A stretch of 10,396 nt of DNA, from contig JADGED010000050.1 in NCBI GenBank assembly GCA_016744555.1, positions 3,101 to 13,496 on the forward strand. The letters run 5' to 3'. The notes under the pieces are model-generated. The model was not told the origin of the DNA. It searched no databases and saw only the letters and a program-made list of their open reading frames with translations. Source of the stretch: Desulfuromonadaceae bacterium. Lineage in GTDB: Bacteria; Desulfobacterota; Desulfuromonadia; Desulfuromonadales; Geopsychrobacteraceae. Positions 1 to 7,975 of this stretch are shown here, one piece after another. A program made the translations under genes and the position numbers. Each line of letters opens with the position of its first letter. Position 1 is the stretch's first letter.

Positions 1-2502
1 ACCTAAAATACGATCATGGAGGGGAACAGTAATTTCACCACCGTCCATCAAAGGCTCAGCTATGATGCCATCTATTGTCATACAATCAGTTTCAACAATA
101 GTTGCTTCTTGAGCGACATCAACAAGTCGTCTTGTCAGATAACCGGAGTTAGCAGTTTTAAGAGCCGTATCAGCGAGACCTTTACGCGCACCGTGAGTTG
201 AGATGAAGTACTGCAAAACCGTCAAACCTTCACGGAAGTTTGCAGTAATTGGAGTTTCGATGATCGAGCCATCAGGCTTAGCCATCAAACCACGCATACC
301 AGCCAACTGACGAATCTGCTGAGCACTACCACGGGCACCTGAATCGGCCATCATGTGAATAGCATTGAAGGATGAAACTTCAACTTCTTCGCCAGTTTCC
401 GATGTGATTTTTTCAACCGCTATATTGCCAAGCATAATTCCAGCAATATCCTCAGTACACTTTGCCCAGATATCAATAACTTTATTATAACGCTCGCCGT
501 CGGTAATTAAACCTTCAGTATACTGCTTCTGTATCTCTTTAACTTCGTCGGCAGCTTCTTTTACCCTAGCATCCTTAGTTTCTGGAATTTCCATATCGTC
601 GAGGCAAATAGAGACACCGGCAAGACTTGAATAACGGAATCCAGTTTCCTTTAGCTTATCAGCAAGGATAACGGTCTCTTTATTACCAGCATAGCGGAAA
701 CTAATATCAATTAGATCGGCAACCTGCTTTTTACCCATAAGCTTATTTACATGCTTATAGTCGATACTCTCAGGGACAACTTCGCGTAATAGCACACGGC
801 CGACTGTAGTCTTAATACGCTCTAGCGGAGCTCCTTCGACTTGAACCATTCTAACAGAAATACCAGCTTGCAAATCAACTTCGCCAGCATCGTAAGCCAT
901 CCGTACTTCATCTTGTGAAGCAAAGACATTACCGCTACCTGCGACAAATGGACGCTCTTTAGTCATCCAGCACAAGCCCAAGACCACATCCTGCGAAGGA
1001 ACAATGATTGGCTCGCCATTCGCTGGAGAAAGAATATTATTGGTGGACATCATCAATGCACGTGACTCCAGTTGCGCCTCAAGCGTCAACGGTACGTGCA
1101 CTGCCATTTGGTCTCCATCAAAGTCAGCGTTATAGGCCGCACAAACCAGAGGGTGTAATTGAATTGCTTTACCTTCAATTAGTACCGGCTCAAACGCTTG
1201 AATACCCAAGCGGTGCAAAGTAGGCGCCCGGTTAAGCATAACTGGGTGCTCTTTGATTACTTCTTCAAGAACGTCCCAAACTTCTGGCCTCTCTTTTTCA
1301 ACTAATTTCTTGGCACTTTTGACTGTAGTCGACAATCCACGTTCATCAAGTTTTTGATAAATAAATGGCTTAAATAATTCCAATGCCATCTTCTTCGGCA
1401 AACCACATTGATGTAGTTTCAACTCTGGACCAACAACAATAACTGAACGTCCAGAATAATCGACCCGCTTACCCAACAGGTTCTGACGGAATCGACCGCC
1501 CTTACCTTTAAGCATATCGGATAAAGATTTTAACGGTCTCTTGCTTGGACCAGTAATAGCCCGACCACGACGTCCGTTATCAAACAACGCATCGACCGAT
1601 TCCTGCAGCATCCGTTTTTCATTGCGGATAATAACTTCAGGGGCACGCAACTCCATCAAACGCTTAAGACGGTTATTTCGGTTAATAACCCGGCGATAAA
1701 GATCGTTAAGGTCAGAAGTGGCAAAACGGCCACCATCCAACGGTACCAATGGACGCAATTCCGGGGGGAGAACTGGAACGGTTTCCAGAATCATCCACTC
1801 AGGCAAATTGTCGCTCATGCGAAATGAATTGATTACCTTGAGGCGCTTAGAAACCTTTTTCTTTTTGGCCTCACTGGTTGCCTCTTTCATTTCGATCCGC
1901 AATTGATCACCAACTTCAACCAGGTCAATTGCAGATAACAACTCACGTACTGCCTCGGCACCCATGCCAGCAACGAATTGTCCGGCAAACTCGTCCATGG
2001 ACTCGCTGTATTTGTCGTCGGTTAGTAGCTGACCACGGGTCAATGAAGTCTCACCGGGATCAAGTACAACATAGGCCTCAAAATAGAGAATCTTTTCGAG
2101 ATCCTTAAGGGTCATATCCAACAGTGCGCCTATCCGTGACGGTAGGGACTTCAAAAACCAGATATGAGCCACTGGACAAGCAAGATCAATATGACCTAAA
2201 CGCTCACGCCGTACTTTGCTCGGGATTACTTCAACCCCACACTTCTCACAGACAATACCACGGTGCTTCATCCGCTTATACTTACCGCAATTACATTCGT
2301 AGTCCTTGGTGGGACCAAAAATCTTAGCACAGAACAATCCGTCCCGCTCTGGCTTAAAGGTACGATAATTTATTGTTTCCGGCTTTTTAACTTCACCAAA
2401 TGAGCGCTCACGGATTTTTTCCGGTGACGCCAGTGACAACTGGATAGAGTTAAAACTCAACGGATCTTTTGGACGCTCAAAGAGACTGAAAATATCTTCC
2501 AA
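1..2502 (-). CDS. rpoC: RNA polymerase subunit beta' (partial, N-terminal 834 residues)
   Basis: Largest subunit of bacterial RNA polymerase, which carries the catalytic magnesium. The frame is open from 2502 to the left edge, so the C-terminal ~40% (trigger loop, jaw) is missing. Visible landmarks are the first zinc site at C70/C72 and C85/C88 (CNCGK ... CEKCGVEV), the GKRVDYSGRSV segment, and the catalytic NADFDGD at residues 458-464 with D460, D462 and D464, the same numbering as E. coli. The bridge helix region follows at about 763-800 (RKGLADTALKTANSGYLTRR). C807 is probably the first ligand of the second zinc site. The start is TTG at 2502-2500, giving MEDIF like relatives. It has GAGGAG eight bases upstream, and the frame closes with a stop at 2545-2547 without an ATG or GTG. 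It lies 71 bp after rpoB, presumably cotranscribed. Confidence 0.98.
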   Translation of the reverse strand, partial: MEDIFSLFERPKDPLSFNSIQLSLASPEKIRERSFGEVKKPETINYRTFKPERDGLFCAKIFGPTKDYECNCGKYKRMKHRGIVCEKCGVEVIPSKVRRERLGHIDLACPVAHIWFLKSLPSRIGALLDMTLKDLEKILYFEAYVVLDPGETSLTRGQLLTDDKYSESMDEFAGQFVAGMGAEAVRELLSAIDLVEVGDQLRIEMKEATSEAKKKKVSKRLKVINSFRMSDNLPEWMILETVPVLPPELRPLVPLDGGRFATSDLNDLYRRVINRNNRLKRLMELRAPEVIIRNEKRMLQESVDALFDNGRRGRAITGPSKRPLKSLSDMLKGKGGRFRQNLLGKRVDYSGRSVIVVGPELKLHQCGLPKKMALELFKPFIYQKLDERGLSTTVKSAKKLVEKERPEVWDVLEEVIKEHPVMLNRAPTLHRLGIQAFEPVLIEGKAIQLHPLVCAAYNADFDGDQMAVHVPLTLEAQLESRALMMSTNNILSPANGEPIIVPSQDVVLGLCWMTKERPFVAGSGNVFASQDEVRMAYDAGEVDLQAGISVRMVQVEGAPLERIKTTVGRVLLREVVPESIDYKHVNKLMGKKQVADLIDISFRYAGNKETVILADKLKETGFRYSSLAGVSICLDDMEIPETKDARVKEAADEVKEIQKQYTEGLITDGERYNKVIDIWAKCTEDIAGIMLGNIAVEKITSETGEEVEVSSFNAIHMMADSGARGSAQQIRQLAGMRGLMAKPDGSIIETPITANFREGLTVLQYFISTHGARKGLADTALKTANSGYLTRRLVDVAQEATIVETDCMTIDGIIAEPLMDGGEITVPLHDRILG

Positions 2503-2510
2503 AACGCATT

Positions 2511-2516
2511 CTCCTC
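2511..2516 (-). promoter_or_regulatory. Shine-Dalgarno site that fixes the rpoC TTG start
   Basis: GAGGAG lies eight bases before the TTG at 2502. The ATG at 2509-2507 is closer but is out of frame with rpoC and only two bases from the SD, so it cannot be the start. The CUACGA just 5' of the core GGAG could pair with UCGUAG about 18 nt upstream, which might modestly affect access to the site. That pairing is speculative. Confidence 0.7.
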
Positions 2517-2562
2517 GTAGGATGAGTGCTTTAATTACTACGACTTACGATTAACGTTGCTA

Positions 2563-2579
2563 GACTAAGAATATTAGTC
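2563..2579 (-). other. Small hairpin over the rpoB stop codon
   Basis: GACTAA / TTAGTC form a perfect 6-bp stem with a 5-nt loop, and the rpoB TAA lies in the 5' arm. It is AT-rich and has no following U-run, so it is not an intrinsic terminator. It may be a weak mRNA structure between rpoB and rpoC or a chance inverted repeat. Confidence 0.35.
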
Positions 2580-5500
2580 CTCTTCCAACAAATCAACATC
2601 AAGGCAAAGTGCCTGCAATTCTTTGATCAGAACGTTAAACGATTCCGGCAAACCAGCTTCAAGGGTATGCTTCCCTTTAACAATGGCTTCATACATTCGA
2701 GTTCTACCAGCGACATCATCTGACTTAACCGTCAAGAACTCCTGCAATGCATGTGCAGCACCGTATGCTTCCATCGCCCAAACTTCCATCTCTCCCAGAC
2801 GCTGTCCACCAAACTGGGCTTTACCGCCAAGTGGTTGCTGGGTAACGAGACTGTATGGACCGATAGAACGAGCATGGATCTTATCATCAACCAAGTGGTG
2901 CAATTTAAGCATGTACATAATACCAACGGTGACTTTTTCCTTAAACGCTTCACCTGTTTGACCATCATAAAGAGTCATCTGGCCACTAGTATCAAATCCA
3001 GCTCGGTCGATTTCATTCTTAATCAATTTTTCGCTGACACCTTCAAAGACAGGAGATGCCATCGGCACACCTTGGAACAAGCGCCGTGCAAGTACTTTTA
3101 GATCATCTTCATTGAGAGCATCAATGAAATCGTTAAGCTCTGGATCGTTATATGCAGTTTTGATCTGTTCTTTCAGGGCATTTTCACTATATTGCTCTTC
3201 TAGAACTTTTCGGATCTGATTACCTAAACCACGGGCAGCCAGACCTAGATGCGTCTCAAGAATCTGCCCAACGTTCATCCGTGATGGAACACCCAGTGGA
3301 TTAAGGACAATCTCTACCGGAGTACCGTCAGCCATGTAAGGCATATCTTCTTGCGGTAAGATTCTTGACAGGACACCTTTGTTACCGTGGCGACCAGCCA
3401 TCTTATCACCAACCTGCAATCTCCGTTTAATAGCGATATACACTTTAACCATCTTGATTACACCAGGTGGAAGATCATCGCCGCGCTTGCATTTATCAAT
3501 TTTATCATCGAAAACAGCAGTTATAAGTTGTTCCCGCTCAGCTAAACGATTTAGCAGATTAGCTATTTTTTCTTCAGCAGCACTATTATCAGTAACTGAG
3601 ATTTCCTGAATCCGTCCAAACGGTACGGCATTAAAATTATCAATAGAAATCTCGGTTTGTGCCGGCAGTAGATTAGTTCCATCTTCGGCATCAATAGCAA
3701 CGGCAGCTGCTAAACCAACAATCACAGAACCGATCTTTTTTCGGGTCGATTTACGCAGAATCCGAATTTCGTCTTCGCGGTCTTTAATCAACTTGTCGAT
3801 TTCGCGTGCTTCAATCTGCTCAGTTCTCGCATCCTTATCAAAACCCTTACGGGAGAATACACGAGCACCAATTACAACACCCTCTTCGCCTGGTGGAACT
3901 CGCAGTGAAGTATCTCTAACATCACCAGCTTTTTCACCGAAAATTGCACGCAGCAACTTCTCTTCCGGCGAAAGTTGAGTCTCCCCCTTAGGGGTAATTT
4001 TACCGACCAAAATGTCACCCTGTTTAACACTGGCACCAATTCGAATTATACCAGACTCGTCTAGGTCACTTAAAGTGTCCTCTCCAAGATTAGGAATATC
4101 GTCGGTAATCTCTTCTTTACCAAGCTTGGTATCACGGGCGACACACTCAAATTCTTCAATGTGAATTGAAGTATAGCGGTCATCTTGAACCAATTTTTCA
4201 GAGATAAGGATGGAATCCTCGAAGTTATAACCATGCCAAGGCATAAATGCGACCAGAACGTTCTGCCCAAGAGCCAACTCGCCCCACTGGGTAGAAGGGC
4301 CATCAGCAATAACATCACCAGCAGTTACCGCATCACCAACTTTTACAATCGGTTTTTGGTTAATACAGGTATTTTGGTTTGAACGACTGAACTTATGCAA
4401 ATTGTAAATATCGACACCTGTACCAGTAGCATCAATATCAGTTTCATCAATTTGAATAACAATTCTATCGGCATCAACACTTTCAACCACGCCATCGTGG
4501 CGGGCAACAACCGAATTGCCTGAATCGTGGGCAACAACACGCTCCATACCGGTTCCAACAAGTGGAGCATCGGTACGTAACAACGGTACTGCCTGACGCT
4601 GCATGTTTGAACCCATTAGGGCACGGTTAGCATCATCATTTTCAAGAAATGGGATCAATGCCGCAGCAACAGAAACCAACTGCTTTGGCGATACATCCAT
4701 CAGACTAATCTCAGATGGCGGTAGCAATAATGTTTCACCAGCTTTACGCACGTTGATCAATTCATTGACAAAAACACCATCATCATTGATTACGGCATTA
4801 GCCTGAGCTATAGCGTGACCTTCTTCTTGTAAAGCAGAAAAATACTCAATTTCAGCAGTGACTTGGCCTTCCTTAACAATCCGGAATGGTGTCTCAACAA
4901 AGCCATATTCATTAATCCTGGCATAAGTAGACAACGAGGCAATCAGACCGATATTTGGCCCCTCAGGGGTCTCAATCGGACAAACCCGTCCATAGTGAGT
5001 TGAGTGAACATCACGTACTTCAAATCCGGCTCGCTCACGAGTCAAACCACCGGGTCCTAAAGCAGATAGGCGCCGCTTATGGGTAACCTCTGACAGAGGA
5101 TTGGTCTGATCCATAAACTGAGATAGCTGCGATGAGCCAAAAAACTCTTTAACTACAGCTGAAACAGGTTTAGAATTTATCAGGTCGTGCGGCATCAAGC
5201 TATCAACATCCTGCAGACTCATCCGCTCCTTGATTGCTCGCTCCATCCGTACCAAACCAATCCGGTACTGATTTTCTAGCAATTCACCTACTGCTCTAAC
5301 ACGTCGGTTACCAAGGTGGTCGATATCATCAATAGACCCTCTGCCATCACGTAGCTGCACCAAATAATCTACTACTTTAAGTAGATCATCTTTAGTTAGA
5401 GTCGGCAGGTCTACCGGACTATCGAGTTCAAGTTTATGATTAAGCTTAATACGCCCAACCGCCGATATATCGTAGCGGTCGGCATTAAAAAATAGGCTTT

Positions 5501-6680
5501 CAAACAGTGTCGTTGCGGTTCTTATTGTTGGTGGATCACCAGGACGAAGGCGTCGGAAGATTTCAATAATTGCTTCCTCGGCTGTCTCGACCTTATCAAC
5601 CCGCAATGTGTCGCTAAGGTAAGAACCGACATAAAGGTGATCAATAAATAAGATTGAAAAGTTATTAATCCCTTTTTCCTGCAACTCCTCGATCTTTGCT
5701 TCGGTAAGCTCGCTGTTACACTCAAGTAGAACCTCACCAGTAGATTCGTCTACAACATCACTGGCAACGACTTTATCTACCAACTCCTCAGCAGTAATTG
5801 GAATCGACTCGATCCCCTCTTCTTTGAGGCGGCGAATTGCTACTCGAGTAAACTTACGATTTGCCTTAACTAGGACTTCACCACTGGGAGAAAGAACATC
5901 AGAAGTAGCGCGTGCACCAGACAAAAGGTCAAAGTTGACCTTCTTGGTGTAACCCGCCTTACTATCCCAAGCAATTTCTTCCAAGTCGTAATAATAATCT
6001 AACAACTCTTCAGCAGTGTATCCAAGAGCTTTCAGCAATACTGTTGCTGGTAACTTACGTCGACGATCAATACGGACCCAAAGAAGGTCTTTATGATCAA
6101 AGTCGAAATCCAACCATGAACCACGATACGGAATAACTCTGGCACTAAACAAAATCTTGCCGCTGGAATGAGTTTTACCTTTATCGTGCGAGAAGAAAAC
6201 CCCTGGAGAACGATGTAGCTGGCTAACAATAACCCGCTCAGTACCGTTAATAATGAAAGTTCCATTTTCGGTCATCAATGGAATTTCACCGAAATAAACT
6301 TCCTGCTCTTTTATATCCCTGATCGAACGGGTACCGGCTTCCTTATCAACGTCCCAAGTAACCAGCCGCACCTTAACTTTTATAGGGGCTGCAAAGGTCA
6401 TCCCACGCTGATGGCACTCATCAACGTCGTACTTGGGCGCACCTAACGCATAGGAGACGTACTCCATGGAGCAAGTATCACTAAAGTCGTGAATAGGAAA
6501 TACAGAACGAAATACCGCTTCTAGACCACTTTGCTTACGCTCAGGGGTTGGTAAATCAGCCTGTAAAAATCTTTTATAGGAAGTTTTCTGAATATCAATG
6601 AGGTTTGGAATATCGATGATATTCGTAACCTTTGCGAAGTGCTTCCTGAGAAGCGGATTATTCGCAAACGAATACGCCAT
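2574..6680 (-). CDS. rpoB: RNA polymerase subunit beta
   Basis: Second-largest subunit of RNA polymerase, 1368 aa, complete, and close to the proteobacterial length (E. coli has 1342). The start MAYSFANN is chosen at 6680 because AAAGGAG lies five bases upstream and relatives start here. The frame stays open 41 more codons upstream, but that stretch runs through intergenic hairpins and does not look like RpoB. The rifampicin pocket is wild type in form (SSQLSQFMDQ ... THKRRLSALGPGG), with D524, H534 and S539 matching E. coli D516, H526 and S531, so rifampicin sensitivity is expected. Further along are PIETPEGPNIGLI and the active-site KMAGRHGNKG with lysines at about 1093 and 1101 (E. coli K1065 and K1073). 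The C-terminus pairs with the beta' N-terminus in the enzyme. It is preceded by rplL and followed by rpoC. Confidence 0.99.
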   Translation of the reverse strand: MAYSFANNPLLRKHFAKVTNIIDIPNLIDIQKTSYKRFLQADLPTPERKQSGLEAVFRSVFPIHDFSDTCSMEYVSYALGAPKYDVDECHQRGMTFAAPIKVKVRLVTWDVDKEAGTRSIRDIKEQEVYFGEIPLMTENGTFIINGTERVIVSQLHRSPGVFFSHDKGKTHSSGKILFSARVIPYRGSWLDFDFDHKDLLWVRIDRRRKLPATVLLKALGYTAEELLDYYYDLEEIAWDSKAGYTKKVNFDLLSGARATSDVLSPSGEVLVKANRKFTRVAIRRLKEEGIESIPITAEELVDKVVASDVVDESTGEVLLECNSELTEAKIEELQEKGINNFSILFIDHLYVGSYLSDTLRVDKVETAEEAIIEIFRRLRPGDPPTIRTATTLFESLFFNADRYDISAVGRIKLNHKLELDSPVDLPTLTKDDLLKVVDYLVQLRDGRGSIDDIDHLGNRRVRAVGELLENQYRIGLVRMERAIKERMSLQDVDSLMPHDLINSKPVSAVVKEFFGSSQLSQFMDQTNPLSEVTHKRRLSALGPGGLTRERAGFEVRDVHSTHYGRVCPIETPEGPNIGLIASLSTYARINEYGFVETPFRIVKEGQVTAEIEYFSALQEEGHAIAQANAVINDDGVFVNELINVRKAGETLLLPPSEISLMDVSPKQLVSVAAALIPFLENDDANRALMGSNMQRQAVPLLRTDAPLVGTGMERVVAHDSGNSVVARHDGVVESVDADRIVIQIDETDIDATGTGVDIYNLHKFSRSNQNTCINQKPIVKVGDAVTAGDVIADGPSTQWGELALGQNVLVAFMPWHGYNFEDSILISEKLVQDDRYTSIHIEEFECVARDTKLGKEEITDDIPNLGEDTLSDLDESGIIRIGASVKQGDILVGKITPKGETQLSPEEKLLRAIFGEKAGDVRDTSLRVPPGEEGVVIGARVFSRKGFDKDARTEQIEAREIDKLIKDREDEIRILRKSTRKKIGSVIVGLAAAVAIDAEDGTNLLPAQTEISIDNFNAVPFGRIQEISVTDNSAAEEKIANLLNRLAEREQLITAVFDDKIDKCKRGDDLPPGVIKMVKVYIAIKRRLQVGDKMAGRHGNKGVLSRILPQEDMPYMADGTPVEIVLNPLGVPSRMNVGQILETHLGLAARGLGNQIRKVLEEQYSENALKEQIKTAYNDPELNDFIDALNEDDLKVLARRLFQGVPMASPVFEGVSEKLIKNEIDRAGFDTSGQMTLYDGQTGEAFKEKVTVGIMYMLKLHHLVDDKIHARSIGPYSLVTQQPLGGKAQFGGQRLGEMEVWAMEAYGAAHALQEFLTVKSDDVAGRTRMYEAIVKGKHTLEAGLPESFNVLIKELQALCLDVDLLEED

Positions 6681-6685
6681 GATTT

Positions 6686-6692
6686 CTCCTTT
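6686..6692 (-). promoter_or_regulatory. Shine-Dalgarno site that fixes the rpoB start
   Basis: AAAGGAG stands five bases before the ATG at 6680. It decides for the 1368-aa RpoB over the longer open frame that begins at 6803. Confidence 0.8.
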
Positions 6693-6763
6693 GGGGGACC
6701 AACTCACAAGCCATCTAAAGCGAGACTTGGAGATACACCACACTGGACCAATAGACAGATCCA

Positions 6764-6783
6764 CCCCGGTAAAATTACCGAGG
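6764..6783 (-). other. Hairpin in rplL-rpoB spacer (downstream of pair)
   Basis: In the transcript, CCUCGGUA and UACCGGGG form an 8-bp stem with one U-G wobble and a 4-nt loop. The 3' side is followed by GUGGAUC, not a U-run, so it is not a standard intrinsic terminator. It sits about 85 nt before the rpoB start and 14 nt after the larger hairpin at 6798-6826. Together they could be an RNase processing site or a partial attenuator separating ribosomal protein and polymerase expression, as is known for the equivalent E. coli spacer. Confidence 0.55.
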
Positions 6784-6797
6784 CTGACAACGACAAT

Positions 6798-6826
6798 AGC
6801 CAAGGCCGCACTAGGCGACCCTGGCT
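6798..6826 (-). other. Strong hairpin in rplL-rpoB spacer (attenuator or RNase III site candidate)
   Basis: The transcript strand reads AGCCAGGGUCGC, loop CUAGU, then GCGGCCUUGGCU. This gives 12 continuous pairs, two of them G-U wobbles, with a 5-nt loop. It is followed by AUUGUCGUUGUC, which is not a proper U-tract. It begins 26 nt after the rplL stop. The E. coli rplL-rpoB spacer is known to hold an attenuator and an RNase III site. A similar role here is inferred from position and stem strength only. Confidence 0.65.
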
Positions 6827-6852
6827 AAGAGCAAACTATAAGGTAAAGCTGA

Positions 6853-7233
6853 CTATTTCAGCTCCACGCTAGCGCCGGCTTCTTCAAGTTGCTTCTTGAC
6901 GTCTTCAGCTTCGTCCTTAGAAACACCTTCTTTAAGTGCACTTGGTACGCCATCAACCATCTCTTTTGCTTCTTTAAGACCAAGACCAGTGATTGCACGT
7001 ACTGCTTTAATAACGTTGATTTTCTTGTCACCGAAAGCGGTAAGAATAACATCAAACTCAGATTTCTCAGCAGCACCGCCAGCATCACCAGCAGCAGGAG
7101 CAGCAGCAACAGCTACTGGAGCGGCTGCAGACACGCCGAATTTTTCTTCCAGCTCTTTAACAAACTCAGACATTTCCAGTACGGTCATGTTCTCGATATA
7201 TTCTACAACTTGCTCTTTAGTTACTTCAGCCAT
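6853..7233 (-). CDS. rplL: Ribosomal protein bL12 (L7/L12)
   Basis: Stalk protein that binds L10 as dimers and recruits and stimulates the translational GTPases. It has 126 aa, the usual length. Residues 1-33 are the N-terminal dimerisation helices (MAEVTKEQVVEYIE), about 36-57 an Ala/Gly-rich flexible hinge, and 58-126 the C-terminal factor-binding domain with GLGLKEAKEMVDGVP at about 83-97. The start at 7233 has GGAGG six bases upstream. A TTG eight codons further up lies in an AU palindrome (7244-7255) without a good SD and is rejected. It is 51 bp downstream of rplJ. The stop at 6853 is followed by the hairpin-rich spacer before rpoB. Confidence 0.98.
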   Translation of the reverse strand: MAEVTKEQVVEYIENMTVLEMSEFVKELEEKFGVSAAAPVAVAAAPAAGDAGGAAEKSEFDVILTAFGDKKINVIKAVRAITGLGLKEAKEMVDGVPSALKEGVSKDEAEDVKKQLEEAGASVELK

Positions 7234-7284
7234 TTTTTCCTCCGAAAATATTTTCAAACTTTATAGATTGATTAATTTAGTTTA

Positions 7285-7803
7285 TTACGCAGCTTTGTTT
7301 TGTCCAATAGCGTTCAGGACCTGAACCAATGAACGTGGAATTGCTGCCATAGTACCAACAAAATTGGTAACTGGTGCATTCATCGAACTCAATGCTTTTG
7401 CCAATAGCTCTTCACGGCTTGGTAATTCAGCCAAAGCACTGATATCGGCAATTGACAACAAGTTCCCACTAAGCACTCCAGCTTTGAGTTCGAAAGACTC
7501 TATCTCTTTAGCAAATTTGCTAAGGATCTTTGCTGGTGCAACTGGATCGGCTCCGGCAATAGCAATCGCCGTAGGACCAACACAGTAGGGCTGCAGACAT
7601 TCCGTAGAGGTGTCCTTAGCTGCGAGTTTCAGCAAGTTATTTTTAACAACTTTATACTGAACACCGGCCTGAGTTAATTCCCGCCGTAGCTGAGTAGCTT
7701 CTTCAACATTAATACCACGGAAATCGGCTAAAAAAGCCGCCGGGGTATCAGATAGAAGTTGCCCAAGCTCACTTACAACATTTTCTTTTTCAGTTCTATT
7801 CAT
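7285..7803 (-). CDS. rplJ: Ribosomal protein uL10
   Basis: Stalk base protein that binds 23S rRNA and carries the L7/L12 dimers on its C-terminal helix; 172 aa, normal for the family. The N-terminal rRNA-binding domain has FLADFRGINVEEATQLR at about 24-40 and KVVKNNLLKLA at about 51-61, then VGPTAIAI and DPVAPAKIL. The last ~45 residues (SREELLAKALSSM ... VLNAIGQNKAA) form the L7/L12-binding tail. The ATG at 7803 has a near-perfect AAAGGAGG seven bases upstream. It follows a 172-nt leader with an L10 recognition structure, so the L10-L12 complex probably represses its own synthesis here. It is immediately followed by rplL. Confidence 0.98.
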   Translation of the reverse strand: MNRTEKENVVSELGQLLSDTPAAFLADFRGINVEEATQLRRELTQAGVQYKVVKNNLLKLAAKDTSTECLQPYCVGPTAIAIAGADPVAPAKILSKFAKEIESFELKAGVLSGNLLSIADISALAELPSREELLAKALSSMNAPVTNFVGTMAAIPRSLVQVLNAIGQNKAA

Positions 7804-7827
7804 CTACTCTCCTCCTTTCATTAAAGT

Positions 7828-7853
7828 CTTGGGATATAGAAATCCCACCCAAG
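7828..7853 (-). promoter_or_regulatory. Hairpin just before the rplJ ribosome binding site
   Basis: CUUGGG (7853-7848) can pair with CCCAAG (7833-7828), leaving a 14-nt loop. Within it GGGAU / AUCCC (7846-7842 with 7835-7831) is a competing smaller stem. The structure ends nine nt before AAAGGAGG. Its 5' arm overlaps UUGACUUGG (7857-7849), which can instead pair with CCAAAGUCAA at the 5' end of the L10 leader. That makes it a candidate for the switching element of the leader. The pairings are seen in sequence; the function is inferred. Confidence 0.5.
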
Positions 7854-7860
7854 TCAAGTT

Positions 7861-7974
7861 GAGGGGGAGAGACGACATGCGTCACAGCACCCGACAGCCT
7901 CGGCAGGTGGTCAAGCCATTAAATGCTTTGCATACCTGCGGTCTTTGACTTTGGTCTGTAAACCAAGTGGTAGA
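7861..7974 (-). ncRNA. L10 leader (rplJ autoregulatory mRNA structure)
   Basis: The 172-nt space between rplA and rplJ has the hallmarks of the ribosomal protein L10 leader. A GCAGGU / ACCUGC helix (7939-7934 with 7908-7903) is flanked on its 5' side by CAAAGACC and on its 3' side by CGAGG, the kink-turn-like element recognised by L10(L12)4. Inside the helix is a small AUGC-AAA-GCAU hairpin (7933-7923) followed by UUAAU. Upstream, UUGGU (7966-7962) can pair with ACCAA (7955-7951). The position directly before rplJ and the conserved core support feedback control by the L10-L12 complex. The exact borders are approximate. Confidence 0.85.
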
Positions 7975-7975
7975 A

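Noticed and set aside
5001..5003. Ser560 in RpoB (DVHSTHYGRV), where E. coli has Pro552, near the rifampicin region.
   Set aside because: From memory, other phyla carry Tyr or Arg at this position, so it tolerates change. The drug-contact residues themselves are wild type.
6681..6803. In-frame extension of rpoB by 41 codons to an ATG at 6803.
   Set aside because: The extension runs through the spacer hairpins and has no resemblance to RpoB. AAAGGAG lies directly before the ATG at 6680, where family members start.
6753..6805. Possible promoter for rpoB (TTGTCG or TTGGCT with TAATTT).
   Set aside because: The spacings (13 and 20 bases) and the -10 match are poor, and the bases are already part of the hairpins.
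6798..6826. Intrinsic terminator downstream of rplL.
   Set aside because: The stem is strong, but the following AUUGUCGUUGUC lacks the U-tract. It is kept as a hairpin of unknown role.
7244..7255. Perfect 12-base palindrome GAAAATATTTTC before rplL, and a TTG start eight codons upstream of rplL.
   Set aside because: The palindrome is short and pure AU apart from its ends, so chance is likely. The TTG lacks an SD, while the ATG at 7233 has GGAGG.
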